Of a stretch of 64,000 nucleotides of DNA, positions 46,802 through 55,464 are shown piece by piece (the first letter of the stretch is position 1; the number at the start of each line of letters is the position of its first letter). The stretch is taken from the NCBI RefSeq assembly GCF_013822155.1, contig NZ_PNJW01000009.1:1-64000 (forward strand), read 5' to 3'. Below the pieces are notes generated by a model that was not told the DNA's origin, did not search any database, and saw nothing but the letters and a program-made list of their open reading frames with translations. A program made the translations under genes and the position numbers. This DNA is from Flavobacterium sp. (GTDB lineage Bacteria; Bacteroidota; Bacteroidia; Flavobacteriales; Flavobacteriaceae).

Positions 46802-47524
46802 ATGAAAAAATTAGTGTATTGGCTACTCCTACTTCCATTTGTAATAGTAGCTCAGGAAATCAAAGAAAGTAAGATTTTATCAATTTCTGAAATCACCGTT
46901 AAAGAAGGACACAACAAGCAGTTCTTGGAAGGTGTAAAACAATGGAAAGAATGCTACCTTGAAAACAAAGGAACTGAATCCTGGAACCTTTGGAAACAAT
47001 TTCAAGGAAACGGACATGTTTATGTCATGACTGGAGTTAACAAAAACTTTGCTGAGTTAGACATGGATGATTCGGCCGGTAAATCCTGTCGAGATATTGT
47101 CACAGACTTCATTATGCCACATGTTGAAAGTGTGAACTACAACATTGCCAGTACAATGCCTGATGTAAGTAGAGATTTTATGGAAGGCACTAAAATTGTT
47201 TGGGTTAATTTCTACCGAGTAAAAAACGGTGTAATTTTTACTGATTTAATCAAAGAAAGAGTTTCAATCATCAAAGAAGTAGAAGGAAGTCCAAGATCAT
47301 TTTGGTATTCCTATATGGGAGGTGGACCTAATGCTCCTCATTATTTTGTTTCAACACCATTTAAAAGTTTTGCTGATATGGATGTGAAAAGAGACAATGT
47401 TTGGAAACTGATTGAAAAAGCCAAAGGCAAAAAGAAAGCAGACCAATTGCGTGATGCCGGTAGAGCGGTTATTGAAAATTCATGGTCTTATATCTATGTT
47501 TTAAACGAAGAGTTGAGTAAATAA
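46802..47524 (+). CDS. Secreted protein of unknown function, possible duplicated alpha/beta-barrel fold
   Basis: This 240-residue protein has a signal peptide (MKKLVYWLLLLPFVIVAQ). The mature part has two halves of similar character. ILSISEITVKEGHNKQFLEGVKQW, then WKQFQGNGHVYVMTGV, resembles the later VWVNFYRVKNGVIFTDLIKERVS with SFWYSYMGGGPNAPHYFVSTP. This suggests a duplicated dimeric alpha/beta-barrel (ferredoxin-like) fold, but I am not sure. It is the first gene after the HTCS operator, so it is likely the main target. A large hairpin follows it. Confidence 0.7.
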   Translation: MKKLVYWLLLLPFVIVAQEIKESKILSISEITVKEGHNKQFLEGVKQWKECYLENKGTESWNLWKQFQGNGHVYVMTGVNKNFAELDMDDSAGKSCRDIVTDFIMPHVESVNYNIASTMPDVSRDFMEGTKIVWVNFYRVKNGVIFTDLIKERVSIIKEVEGSPRSFWYSYMGGGPNAPHYFVSTPFKSFADMDVKRDNVWKLIEKAKGKKKADQLRDAGRAVIENSWSYIYVLNEELSK

Positions 47525-47532
47525 ATTCATTT

Positions 47533-47640
47533 CAGTAGGTTTTAAGTTTTCAATTATTAATTCATTACACCTCAATCAATTATTAAGACTAACCGTGCTA
47601 AATAATAATTGATTGGAAGGTGTAACTTAAAAATCTACTG
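47533..47640. repeat. Large interrupted inverted repeat
   Basis: The outer arms CAGTAGGTTTTAAG (47533-47546) and CTTAAAAATCTACTG (47626-47640) are nearly complementary. The inner arms 47565-47585 and 47603-47625 are complementary, apart from a two-base bulge, over TTACACCT and CAATCAATTATTA. An unpaired 18-base insert sits in the left arm. As RNA it would form a long stem between the genes at 46802 and 47693. It could be a terminator/processing structure or a MITE-like element. Confidence 0.7.
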
Positions 47641-47692
47641 TGTTAATCTTAAACAAAGTGTTTAAGCTTTTTTATATCAAAAAACTAAAATC

Positions 47693-48217
47693 ATGAAAAA
47701 AATACTAATCCTTTTAGTGACATTAACCACGATGGTAGCTTGTCAAAACAAAGTACGTTACACACAAAAATCTGCGGAAATAGAGACTTATAAAAAGTCT
47801 ATCAAAGATTACGAAATGGCCAATTGGGAATCAATGGCAACCCATTATGCGGATACCGCAAAAATCATGAATAATGTAACCAAGAAAAAAGGAATCTCTG
47901 TTGCCCAAAATATAGAGTTAAATAAAAAAGATATTTCTGTTTTGTCTTCTTATGGCTTTGTTGCAGATGAATCTGAATATGAAATGGTTGAAACCGACAA
48001 AGGGGAAACTTGGGTTAACTTTTGGGGATTATGGCAAGGAAGACTAAAAGCAACAGATGAACTGTTTGAAATTCCGGTGCATTTAACAGCCCGATTTATA
48101 AATGGAAAGATTGTTAGTGAATATGGTTATTGGGATAACACGGCTTTAGTAATGGCCTTGATGAAACTAGAGGAAAAAACGCCAACGGAAGAACCGGTAG
48201 CGACTACAAAAGAATAA
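47693..48217 (+). CDS. Lipoprotein with an NTF2/SnoaL-like domain
   Basis: This 174-residue protein has the lipobox TMVA-C (residues 13-17). The mature region (TYKKSIKDYEMANWESMATHYADTAKIMNN near 32-61, then VAQNIELNKKDISVL and WVNFWGLWQGRLKATDELFEIPVHLTARFINGKIVSEYGYWDNTALV) follows the NTF2-like cone-fold pattern seen in SnoaL-like proteins. This fold serves enzymes and binding proteins. A lipid anchor is unusual for it and puts it in the periplasm or on the outer membrane. It lies between two RNA hairpins. Confidence 0.75.
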   Translation: MKKILILLVTLTTMVACQNKVRYTQKSAEIETYKKSIKDYEMANWESMATHYADTAKIMNNVTKKKGISVAQNIELNKKDISVLSSYGFVADESEYEMVETDKGETWVNFWGLWQGRLKATDELFEIPVHLTARFINGKIVSEYGYWDNTALVMALMKLEEKTPTEEPVATTKE

Positions 48218-48231
48218 ATTCTAAACTCACT

Positions 48232-48264
48232 ACTGTCCAATTAATTTTTTATTGGACAGTTTTG
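48232..48264 (+). terminator. Hairpin between the two NTF2-like genes
   Basis: A perfect 10-bp stem (ACTGTCCAAT 48232-48241 with ATTGGACAGT 48251-48260) followed by TTTTG. The T run is short, so it may only reduce read-through into the next gene. Confidence 0.65.
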
Positions 48265-48303
48265 TATTGAATACAACCTCTTATAACAAACAAAAAAACA
48301 AAC

Positions 48304-49182
48304 ATGAAATCAATTTTTCAAAAAGTACAACTTTTACTTCTACTTGGATTTACAACAACTCTTTTGGCTCAAACACAAGTTGAAAAAAACATTAAAATGT
48401 ATTCCACAACGTGGGACAACATTGTCAATAAAAGACAAATTGACCTCATCAATGCTGCTAATTTTGATGCAAACATTACCATGCTTTCCAGTCCTGAAAA
48501 CATTGTAGGAATTGAAAATTTTAAAGCTCATTACCAAAATTACTTAACCGGATTTTCAGACATTACCTTCACAATAGTTGAAATATTCGGACAAGGTGAT
48601 AAGATTGTAAAACATTGGAATTTCAAAGGTAAACATACCGGTACTTTTTTTGGCCTTCCTCCTACCGGCAAATCTGTTGATATCGAAGGAGTTACAATTG
48701 CTAAAATGAAAAACGGAAAAATTGCTCTTGAAAAGGACTTCATGGACAGTATGCCATTTATGCAACAACTAGGGTTGATTTCCAATCCCGGGAATATAAC
48801 TTCCATAGACAATCTGTACAAAGCTTTTGCAAAAGGTGATGTTCCAACTGTTCTTGCAGGAATGGACGCCAATGTAATTTGGAACGAAGCAGAAGGTAAT
48901 AAATATGCTGACGGCAATCCCTACAAAGGCCCTGAAGCTATTTTAAATGGTGTTTTTGGTCGAATTTTAGCCGAACACGAGTATTTCAATTTAGATGAAA
49001 TTCAATTACACGAAATGTCAAACAACCAAGTATTAGCAACCTTACGTTACAAAGCAAAACTTAAAAACGGTAACGAATACAATGCTCAAGTAGCTCATTT
49101 TTGGACACTGAAAGACGGAAAAGTAATTGCTTTTCAACAATATGTAGATACTAAAAAATTGAATGATGCACTTATAAAATAA
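48304..49182 (+). CDS. Secreted protein with two SnoaL/NTF2-like domains
   Basis: This 292-residue protein has a signal peptide (ending TTLLAQ). The first domain (about residues 25-155: NIKMYSTTWDNIVNKRQIDLINAANF, then TFTIVEIFGQGDKIVKHWNFKGKHTGTFFGLPPTGKSVDIEGVTIAKMKNGKIALE) is a clear SnoaL ester-cyclase-type unit. The second (about 160-290: NLYKAFAKGDVPTVLAGMDANVIWNEAEGN, then VAHFWTLKDGKVIAFQQYVDTKKL) is a SnoaL-like relative. Cytosolic SnoaL proteins cyclise polyketides or act on small hydrophobic ligands. An exported tandem form beside an SDR and a RidA-like protein suggests handling of a small molecule outside the cytosol. Confidence 0.85.
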   Translation: MKSIFQKVQLLLLLGFTTTLLAQTQVEKNIKMYSTTWDNIVNKRQIDLINAANFDANITMLSSPENIVGIENFKAHYQNYLTGFSDITFTIVEIFGQGDKIVKHWNFKGKHTGTFFGLPPTGKSVDIEGVTIAKMKNGKIALEKDFMDSMPFMQQLGLISNPGNITSIDNLYKAFAKGDVPTVLAGMDANVIWNEAEGNKYADGNPYKGPEAILNGVFGRILAEHEYFNLDEIQLHEMSNNQVLATLRYKAKLKNGNEYNAQVAHFWTLKDGKVIAFQQYVDTKKLNDALIK

Positions 49183-49205
49183 TTGTTCAACAAAAAACGA
49201 AACGT

Positions 49206-49712
49206 ATGAAAATCCAAAATTTAACTTCTAAAATAAATCTACTGGCAGTAATTATTTTACTAACGCTAAGTTGTCAAAAAACCATTGAAGAGCCTAAAAC
49301 AGAACCAATAACACCAACAAGAGAAACACCTGAATACTTTAGTCTCAGACCTGAAACAGAAAAAATGTTTGGCTATACCCATGCTGTTAAAATTGGCAGT
49401 AACATACTTATTTCCGGAGCTGTAAGCATGGATAACGATGGTAAACCAATTGCAAAAGGCGATTTACTGGAGCAAATGAAAAATTGTTATGTTGATTTAG
49501 ATAAAGTACTGAAACATTATGGTTGCACGTTCGATGATGTGGTTGTTGAAAATGTATTTACAACCAACATGCCTGAATTTTTAAAACACACCGGGTATCG
49601 TAATCAAATATATACCAAACAATTTCCAACTGGTTCTTGGTTAGGCGTGAAAGAATTAGCACTACCGGAATTTATGATAGAAATAGAATTAGAAGTGCAT
49701 AAACCCAATTAA
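49206..49712 (+). CDS. RidA-family lipoprotein
   Basis: This 168-residue protein is a Rid domain (about residues 45-168) with an N-terminal membrane-lipoprotein signal (lipobox LTLS-C at residues 19-23). Rid features are YTHAVKIGSNILISGAVSMDNDGKPIAKGDLLEQMKNCYVDLDKVL and VVVENVFTTNMPEFLKHTGYRNQIYTKQFPTGSWLGVKELALPEFMIEIELEVH. RidA proper hydrolyses reactive enamines and imines with a conserved Arg near the C-terminus. Here the equivalent segment reads GSWLGVKELALPEFMIEIE with no Arg, so a different Rid subgroup is likely. Export of a Rid protein is not usual. It is 23 bases from the double SnoaL gene and 16 from the SDR gene. Confidence 0.82.
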   Translation: MKIQNLTSKINLLAVIILLTLSCQKTIEEPKTEPITPTRETPEYFSLRPETEKMFGYTHAVKIGSNILISGAVSMDNDGKPIAKGDLLEQMKNCYVDLDKVLKHYGCTFDDVVVENVFTTNMPEFLKHTGYRNQIYTKQFPTGSWLGVKELALPEFMIEIELEVHKPN

Positions 49713-49728
49713 TTTTATAAAAAGAACA

Positions 49729-50598
49729 ATGAAAAAAATACTCATCACAGGTTGCAGCAGCGGTTTCGGATTTCAAGCCGCAAAATATCTTGCAGAAAAA
49801 GGTCATCATGTTTATGCGACGATGCGAAATACAAATAGCTCAAATAAAGAGGCAGCAGAAAATTTAAAAAAATATGCAGCAGAAAAAAACTTAAAAATTG
49901 AGGTTATTGATTTAGATGTTACCTCCGATGAAAGTGTGAAAGCAGCCATGACTAAAATTCCAACGGTAGATGTTTTAATCAATAATGCCGGACGAGGATT
50001 TGGCGGGCCTTTAGAAGCATTTTCTTCTGCTGAATGTTTAGCACAATTGGATTTAAATATTGTTGGCAATATTCGGATGGCAAAAGCAGTTCTTCCGGGA
50101 ATGCGTGCCAATAAATCAGGTCTAATCATTCAACTGAGTTCGATTGCCGGACGCTTAGCTGTGCCGGGTTTTGGGATTTATCATGCCAGTAAATGGGCCG
50201 TTGAAGGCTTAAGCGAATCTTTACGATATGAACTTGGACCGCTTGGAATTGATGTTGCCATAGTACAACCCGGTCCATTTGAAACCAGTTTTTTTCCAAA
50301 TATAATTCCGGGTCATGACGACGAAGTAGCCAATGCTTATCCACATGTAAACGGATTTAGTGAAGGCTTTGGAAGTAATGTTCATTCTGCTTTTGCTGAC
50401 GAAAACGCTCCAACTGACCCGATGATAGTTGTAAAAACATTTGAAAAACTCATCGATACACCTGCAGGAAAAAGACCATTACGAAATGTTGCCGGATTGG
50501 ACTTTGGGGTTCTAGCCATCAATGAGGCCATGGAACCTTTTAGAATAAATGTCTTAGAAAGTTTTCAAATCACCGATTGGGATGGTGTAAAAGCTTAA
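49729..50598 (+). CDS. Short-chain dehydrogenase/reductase
   Basis: This 289-residue classical SDR has the NAD(P)-binding motif KILITGCSSGFGFQAAKYLAEKG, then VLINNAGRGFGGPLEAF, the catalytic Ser in IQLSSIAGRLAVPGFG and the active-site pair YHASKWAVEGLSESLRYEL. No signal peptide is present, so it is cytosolic. It oxidises or reduces an alcohol/ketone; the substrate is unknown. It sits in the HTCS-linked gene series between an exported RidA-like protein and an MFS carrier. This would suit processing of a compound that enters the cell. Confidence 0.93.
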   Translation: MKKILITGCSSGFGFQAAKYLAEKGHHVYATMRNTNSSNKEAAENLKKYAAEKNLKIEVIDLDVTSDESVKAAMTKIPTVDVLINNAGRGFGGPLEAFSSAECLAQLDLNIVGNIRMAKAVLPGMRANKSGLIIQLSSIAGRLAVPGFGIYHASKWAVEGLSESLRYELGPLGIDVAIVQPGPFETSFFPNIIPGHDDEVANAYPHVNGFSEGFGSNVHSAFADENAPTDPMIVVKTFEKLIDTPAGKRPLRNVAGLDFGVLAINEAMEPFRINVLESFQITDWDGVKA

Positions 50599-50626
50599 AA
50601 TAAATAGTAATTAACCAAAAAATTAT

Positions 50627-51997
50627 ATGCCAATGAATCAGCTTAATACCTACATAAACAAAAGCAAACTTTATTTAACCGAAAACACCGTCTTAAGGTA
50701 TTTGAATTTTTCTGCATTGTATGTAGCTCAAGGAATCCCGGAAGGAATAACTTTTTTTGCCATACCGGCTTGGTTAGCCATGAATGGAAAAACGCCAATG
50801 GAAATTGGCAGTTTTGTTGCCGTAATTGGAATTCCTTGGAGTTTTAAAATCTTAATTGCTCCGATAATGGATCGTTATACCATTTTATCAATGGGTCGCA
50901 AAAGACCATGGATTATTTTAGGGCAATTGGGTTTAATTTTGAGTTTTTTAAGTTTTATTTTCATTAAAGACCCGGTGAATAATTTATCGGGATTAATGAT
51001 TTGCGGATTTTTCATCAGCTTTTTTGGAGCTTTCCAAGATGTAGCCACAGATGGAATGGCGATTGATGTGGTTCCTGTTAATGAACAAGCAAGAGCCAAC
51101 GGTATCATGTGGGGATCAAAAACAGTAGGAACAGCTTTGTCATTAATGATTGGAACAACTTTAATCAATACCGTTGGTTTTTCAACAGCAATTGCCTCTT
51201 TATCCATTGCAGTGGCACTGATTATATTAGTTCCCATATTCTTTAGGGAAAGACCCGGTGAAAAATTAATGCCGTGGACAAAAGGAGAAGCGTCTTCGGA
51301 TTCAATAAAAAACCAATTGGATGATTGGAGTCATATTTTTAAGAATCTTATTAAGGTTGTTCCACTTTCTTCCAGTATTGTCATGGGCATTTCTGTTTTG
51401 ATAATTGGATTGATGTTTGGCTTGATGGACACTATTTTACCCATCTTTACCATTCAGGAACTAGGTTGGACTAACACGACCTATTCAGAAATTTATGCTT
51501 CAAGCTCAATCATTGGTGGCTTTTTGGGACTATTTATTGGTGGAGCCCTTGTTGATTTTTTTGGAAAAAGAAGAATGGCTTCCATCTATCTCATTTTTCT
51601 AATCCTTTCTATTGGTAGCTTCGCAATATTACCTCAATTTTGGCATGAAGGCAGTTTGATTTACTTGTTTATCGTGACCTATTATGTTGGTTACACCTTT
51701 CTCAATATCGCTGTTTTTGCCATTTGCATGCAACTTTGTTGGAAAACGGTTGCTGCAACGCATTTTACTTTGTTTATGGCTTTGTGCAATATGGGTAGAG
51801 CTTGGGGTGCAGGGCTTTTGGGGCCAATGAAAGAAAAAATGGAATGGAGTCAAATGTATCTTTGTATTGCCCTTATTCCTTTAACAATGCTGATTCTCAT
51901 TCAATTTATCAATTTTATCAAACACAAAAAAAGTATAGACGGATTCATTATGGAAGAAGAAAAATCAACTATTTTTACTGTAATCTCTTCAAAATAA
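50627..51997 (+). CDS. MFS transporter, AmpG/acetyl-CoA-transporter-like
   Basis: This 456-residue protein with about 12 helices begins YLNFSALYVAQGIPEGITFFAIPAWLAMNGKTPMEIGSFVAVIGIPWSFKILIAPIMDRYTILSMGRKRPWIILGQ near residues 24-100. The paired G-I-P and K-x-L-x-A-P-x-x-D motif is typical of the AmpG/SLC33 branch. AmpG itself imports anhydro-muropeptides. Whether this member does so is not decided, but a periplasmic peptide or glycoconjugate substrate would suit its neighbours. ATG 50633 is an alternative start. Confidence 0.85.
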   Translation: MPMNQLNTYINKSKLYLTENTVLRYLNFSALYVAQGIPEGITFFAIPAWLAMNGKTPMEIGSFVAVIGIPWSFKILIAPIMDRYTILSMGRKRPWIILGQLGLILSFLSFIFIKDPVNNLSGLMICGFFISFFGAFQDVATDGMAIDVVPVNEQARANGIMWGSKTVGTALSLMIGTTLINTVGFSTAIASLSIAVALIILVPIFFRERPGEKLMPWTKGEASSDSIKNQLDDWSHIFKNLIKVVPLSSSIVMGISVLIIGLMFGLMDTILPIFTIQELGWTNTTYSEIYASSSIIGGFLGLFIGGALVDFFGKRRMASIYLIFLILSIGSFAILPQFWHEGSLIYLFIVTYYVGYTFLNIAVFAICMQLCWKTVAATHFTLFMALCNMGRAWGAGLLGPMKEKMEWSQMYLCIALIPLTMLILIQFINFIKHKKSIDGFIMEEEKSTIFTVISSK

Positions 51998-52026
51998 TTA
52001 ATTAGAAAAATCTAAAACTAACTTGT

Positions 52027-53079
52027 ATGAAAACGAACTTTATTTTACTTTTTATTGTAACCACACTTCTACTATCCTGTTCAGAAAAACAAAATGCATC
52101 AACGGAAAGCAAAAGCACTTCCTCCTATTTTGATTATTCCAATAGTGAAGACCAATTAACCGGTGGCATCAAAATGATTCCCATTAAAACCGCTAAAGGA
52201 ACTTTTAACGTATATACTAAACGTGTGGGAAATAATCCAAAAATGCGTGTGCTTTTATTACACGGCGGTCCCGGTGGAACGCACGAAGCTTTTGCCGCCT
52301 TTGATGGTTATTTACCCAACGAAGAAATCGAATACATCTACTACGATCAATTGGATTCCTATTATAGTGACAAACCCAATGATTCAACGTTGTGGACCAC
52401 CGAACGTTTTGTAGAAGAAGTAGAACAAGTTCGAATCGCTTTAAACCTCACGAAAGATAATTTCTATCTGCTCGGACATTCTTGGGGAGGAATTTTAGCT
52501 ATGGAATATGCTTTAAAATATCAAGATAACCTGAAAGGCTTAATCATTTCTAACATGATGATGAGTGCTCCTGCTTATGGAAAATATGCCAACGAAGTGT
52601 TAGGTCCACAACTAAAACCTGAAATTCTAAAAGAAATTAAAGACTTAGAAGCCAAGAACGATTTTAATAATCCGAGATACAGTGAATTACTCATGAACCA
52701 TTATTACACCGAACATATTTTACGCATGCCGCTTGAAAAATGGCCGGAACCCATTAACCGAATGTTCAAACATTTAAACCCTAATATTTATGTTTACATG
52801 CAGGGGCATAGTGAATTCGGCATGACCGGAAATGCCACTTTAAAAAATTGGGATGTAACTAGTCAACTCAAAACTATTAAAACACCAACCTTAGTCATCG
52901 CCGGAACTTATGATACCATGGACCCCAAACACATGGAATGGGTAGCCAATGAAGTACAAAACGGACGGTATTTACTGTGTGAAAAAGGAAGCCATTGTTC
53001 GCTTTATGATGACCAAAAAACCTATTTCACCGGTTTAATAAAATTTATAAAAGACATAAATAACGGAAGTTTTAAATAA
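52027..53079 (+). CDS. Proline iminopeptidase-like lipoprotein
   Basis: This 350-residue alpha/beta hydrolase has a lipobox (LLLS-C, residues 15-19). The oxyanion motif HGGPGGTHEAF is near 79-89, the nucleophile in LLGHSWGGILAMEYA near 150-164, the acid in VIAGTYDTMDP and the His in EKGSHCSLYDD near the end. HGGPGG plus GHSWGG define the S33 prolyl aminopeptidase family, which removes N-terminal proline. The lipid anchor places it at the envelope. It fits peptide or amide trimming before transport by the adjacent MFS carrier, but other small amides are possible. Confidence 0.88.
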   Translation: MKTNFILLFIVTTLLLSCSEKQNASTESKSTSSYFDYSNSEDQLTGGIKMIPIKTAKGTFNVYTKRVGNNPKMRVLLLHGGPGGTHEAFAAFDGYLPNEEIEYIYYDQLDSYYSDKPNDSTLWTTERFVEEVEQVRIALNLTKDNFYLLGHSWGGILAMEYALKYQDNLKGLIISNMMMSAPAYGKYANEVLGPQLKPEILKEIKDLEAKNDFNNPRYSELLMNHYYTEHILRMPLEKWPEPINRMFKHLNPNIYVYMQGHSEFGMTGNATLKNWDVTSQLKTIKTPTLVIAGTYDTMDPKHMEWVANEVQNGRYLLCEKGSHCSLYDDQKTYFTGLIKFIKDINNGSFK

Positions 53080-53136
53080 TTAGGTTAACCAATAAAACAG
53101 TCCATTTAGTAATATCCAAACCAAAAAAAACGTTAC

Positions 53137-54390
53137 ATGACACCCACTATTCCAACCCAAAACAACGAACGAGAAACTTTTATGGATGCCTTACGTGGTT
53201 TTGCCATTCTCGGTATTTTTATTGCCAATTTAGCCCATTTAAGTTTCTATAATGAAGGGGCTAAAATTGTAAGTCCATACATTGTAGAAGGTTGGGATCA
53301 TTCCGTCCGGTTTTTGCATTACCTGTTTATCGAGGGGAAATTCTACTCAATTTTCAGCTTATTGTTCGGGTGGGGAATTGCACTTCAATTAAAACGTGGA
53401 GCTACAAAAGGAATTGATAGTCTATCAATTGTCAAAAGAAGACTCCTTTTTATGCTGTTATTAGGAGCATTACATTTACTGATTTGGACCGGTGATATTG
53501 TTTTCTTCTATGCCTTATTGGGCTTTATTGTTTTACCCTTACGTAAGTTTTCCAATAAAATTTTATTGATTACCGGGGTGCTACTTATCCTCTCTCCTAT
53601 TTTACTGTATGGGTTAAAAATGACTTATCCCATACTCAATTATCCGGCTGAAAAGCTGTATGAAACCGGTGATCGCATCACTACTTTTTTCTTTGGTGAA
53701 ATGACTCGGGAAAAATATATGAATTTAATGCACGAAGGTTCTTGGTATGACCAACTCAAAGTCAATCTAGCCGAATTTTTCTATCGCTACGGCTATTTGT
53801 TTTATGTGAGCCGGATTTCAAAAGTAGTGGGAATGTTTCTAATTGGTTTTGTTATCGGACGTTCTGATTTTTATAAAAACCTGCAACAACACAAGAAAAC
53901 CGTATATACAATTATTGGCATTGGTTTAGTCGTTGGGCTTATTTTTAATTATTTTCTTGCTTCTTACATGTCATCACCAATAAGTGGAGAGTATTATAAT
54001 TTAAAAGAAAGCGGTTGGTACCTCACTATTTTTTATGCATTAGGAGTTGTGCCCATGGCTTTAACGTATGTTGGATTGATGATGTTAGGTTTTCAAACCA
54101 AATTTGGAAATAGACTTTTACAAGTGGTAGCTCCCGTTGGAAAAATGGCTTTTACGAACTATTTGATGCATTCGCTCATTGGTAATTTTGTGTTTCTGGG
54201 AGCCGGATTAGACATGATGGGACAAGTGGGTCCGGTATTTTTCACGCTATTTGGTATCACTGTTTTTGTTTTTCAAATCATTTTCAGCACGCTTTGGCTC
54301 AATCATTTTCAATATGGCCCAGCCGAATGGGTTTGGCGTTCACTTACCTATAAAAAAAGACAACCCTTCTTAGTGACTTCTCAGAATTAA
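53137..54390 (+). CDS. DUF418-family membrane protein
   Basis: This 417-residue multi-helix protein starts ETFMDALRGFAILGIFIANLAHLSFY, then has FIEGKFYSIFSLLFGWGIALQLKR near residues 66-90 and the C-terminal DUF418 region (FGNRLLQVVAPVGKMAFTNYLMHSLIGNF, then WLNHFQYGPAEWVWRSLTYKK). The fold is related to acyltransferase-3 proteins (heparan N-acetyltransferase-like). Members are suspected to act in cell-surface acylation, but the activity is unproven. It directly precedes an SGNH-like and MBOAT pair. Confidence 0.85.
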   Translation: MTPTIPTQNNERETFMDALRGFAILGIFIANLAHLSFYNEGAKIVSPYIVEGWDHSVRFLHYLFIEGKFYSIFSLLFGWGIALQLKRGATKGIDSLSIVKRRLLFMLLLGALHLLIWTGDIVFFYALLGFIVLPLRKFSNKILLITGVLLILSPILLYGLKMTYPILNYPAEKLYETGDRITTFFFGEMTREKYMNLMHEGSWYDQLKVNLAEFFYRYGYLFYVSRISKVVGMFLIGFVIGRSDFYKNLQQHKKTVYTIIGIGLVVGLIFNYFLASYMSSPISGEYYNLKESGWYLTIFYALGVVPMALTYVGLMMLGFQTKFGNRLLQVVAPVGKMAFTNYLMHSLIGNFVFLGAGLDMMGQVGPVFFTLFGITVFVFQIIFSTLWLNHFQYGPAEWVWRSLTYKKRQPFLVTSQN

Positions 54391-54422
54391 TTCAAAACCT
54401 AACCAAAACAATAAACAACTGT

Positions 54423-55463
54423 ATGAACCTAAAAAAATCACTTCTAATTACCATTTTGCTAAGCATTTTAGCCATTGGAGCTTGGGAAGTCTATTGGCGT
54501 TCCCAAGGTTATTTTCCGGATTTGGATGACGATAAATTCCTATGGGCAAGAACGCGAGCCAAAGTTGATAAGGCAACTTCCAATGAAGTGGTGCTCGTTG
54601 GTTCTTCAAGAGTACTCTTCGATATTCAAGTGCAACAGTGGGAAAAACAAACCGGTATAAAGCCCATTCAATTGGCAAATGCCGGTGCTAGTCCTCTTCC
54701 GGTTTTTCATGACATTGTGGAAAATTCAACTTTTAACGGTACAATAGTAGTGGGTGTTACACCCGGTTTATTTTTTTCTACTACATTTCCTCAAGCTCCG
54801 CCTTGGGAAAGAGCAGCCGCACGAGCCAAGTTTTACAAAGACAGAACCTATGCTCAACAATTAAACTATGCCCTGTCTATCCCTTTGCAAAACACATTTG
54901 CTTTCATCTCTAACGATGAAGAGGAATGGTATGATGACATCAATTTAAAAGCTTTACTAAGAACCATTCAATTACCTAAACGAACAGCAAAACCTGACAT
55001 GCCACCTTTTTATCGATTTCAGGATATTGACATCGATCGAAATGTTCGCATGAAACAAAAAGTAGTTACAGATACTGCTTTTGCTAATTCGGTAAAAACC
55101 GTTTGGAAATTCTTTATGTCAGGTGATAGACCTCCTCCGGATAAAGAGGGAACAATGGCTTTCTTCCTCAAAGATCTTGAAAAATTCAAAGCTCGAGGGG
55201 GAAAAGTGATATTGGTGCGATTACCTTCTTCCGGTTTTTTTCATGATTTAGAAACGAACGGATTGCCTCGCAAAGACTTTTGGGATGTATTGGTTCAAAA
55301 AGCGAATGTCCCGGCTTATTACTATTCTGATTACAAAGAACTAAGCGGATTTAACACACCTGAATGGTCACATTTATCAGGACCTGATGCAACTGTTTTC
55401 ACTGAGCGATTTGTGAATATATTACTCGAAGATAACGTAATTACAAAAACTAAAACCAACTAA
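54423..55463 (+). CDS. Membrane-anchored SGNH-like protein, MBOAT partner
   Basis: This 346-residue protein has one N-terminal membrane helix (about residues 4-21). An SGNH-like start near residue 57 follows (NEVVLVGSSRVLFDIQVQQWEK). A glycine/proline motif follows (NAGASPLPVFHDIVEN), and near the C-terminus is an SGNH block V-like segment (PEWSHLSGPDATVFTERFVN with D and H). The layout (anchored SGNH domain, 1-base gap, MBOAT) resembles AlgJ/AlgX-AlgI and DltD-DltB type pairs. In those the MBOAT moves an acyl group across the membrane and an SGNH protein transfers it. The target here is unknown. Confidence 0.7.
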   Translation: MNLKKSLLITILLSILAIGAWEVYWRSQGYFPDLDDDKFLWARTRAKVDKATSNEVVLVGSSRVLFDIQVQQWEKQTGIKPIQLANAGASPLPVFHDIVENSTFNGTIVVGVTPGLFFSTTFPQAPPWERAAARAKFYKDRTYAQQLNYALSIPLQNTFAFISNDEEEWYDDINLKALLRTIQLPKRTAKPDMPPFYRFQDIDIDRNVRMKQKVVTDTAFANSVKTVWKFFMSGDRPPPDKEGTMAFFLKDLEKFKARGGKVILVRLPSSGFFHDLETNGLPRKDFWDVLVQKANVPAYYYSDYKELSGFNTPEWSHLSGPDATVFTERFVNILLEDNVITKTKTN

Positions 55464-55464
55464 C

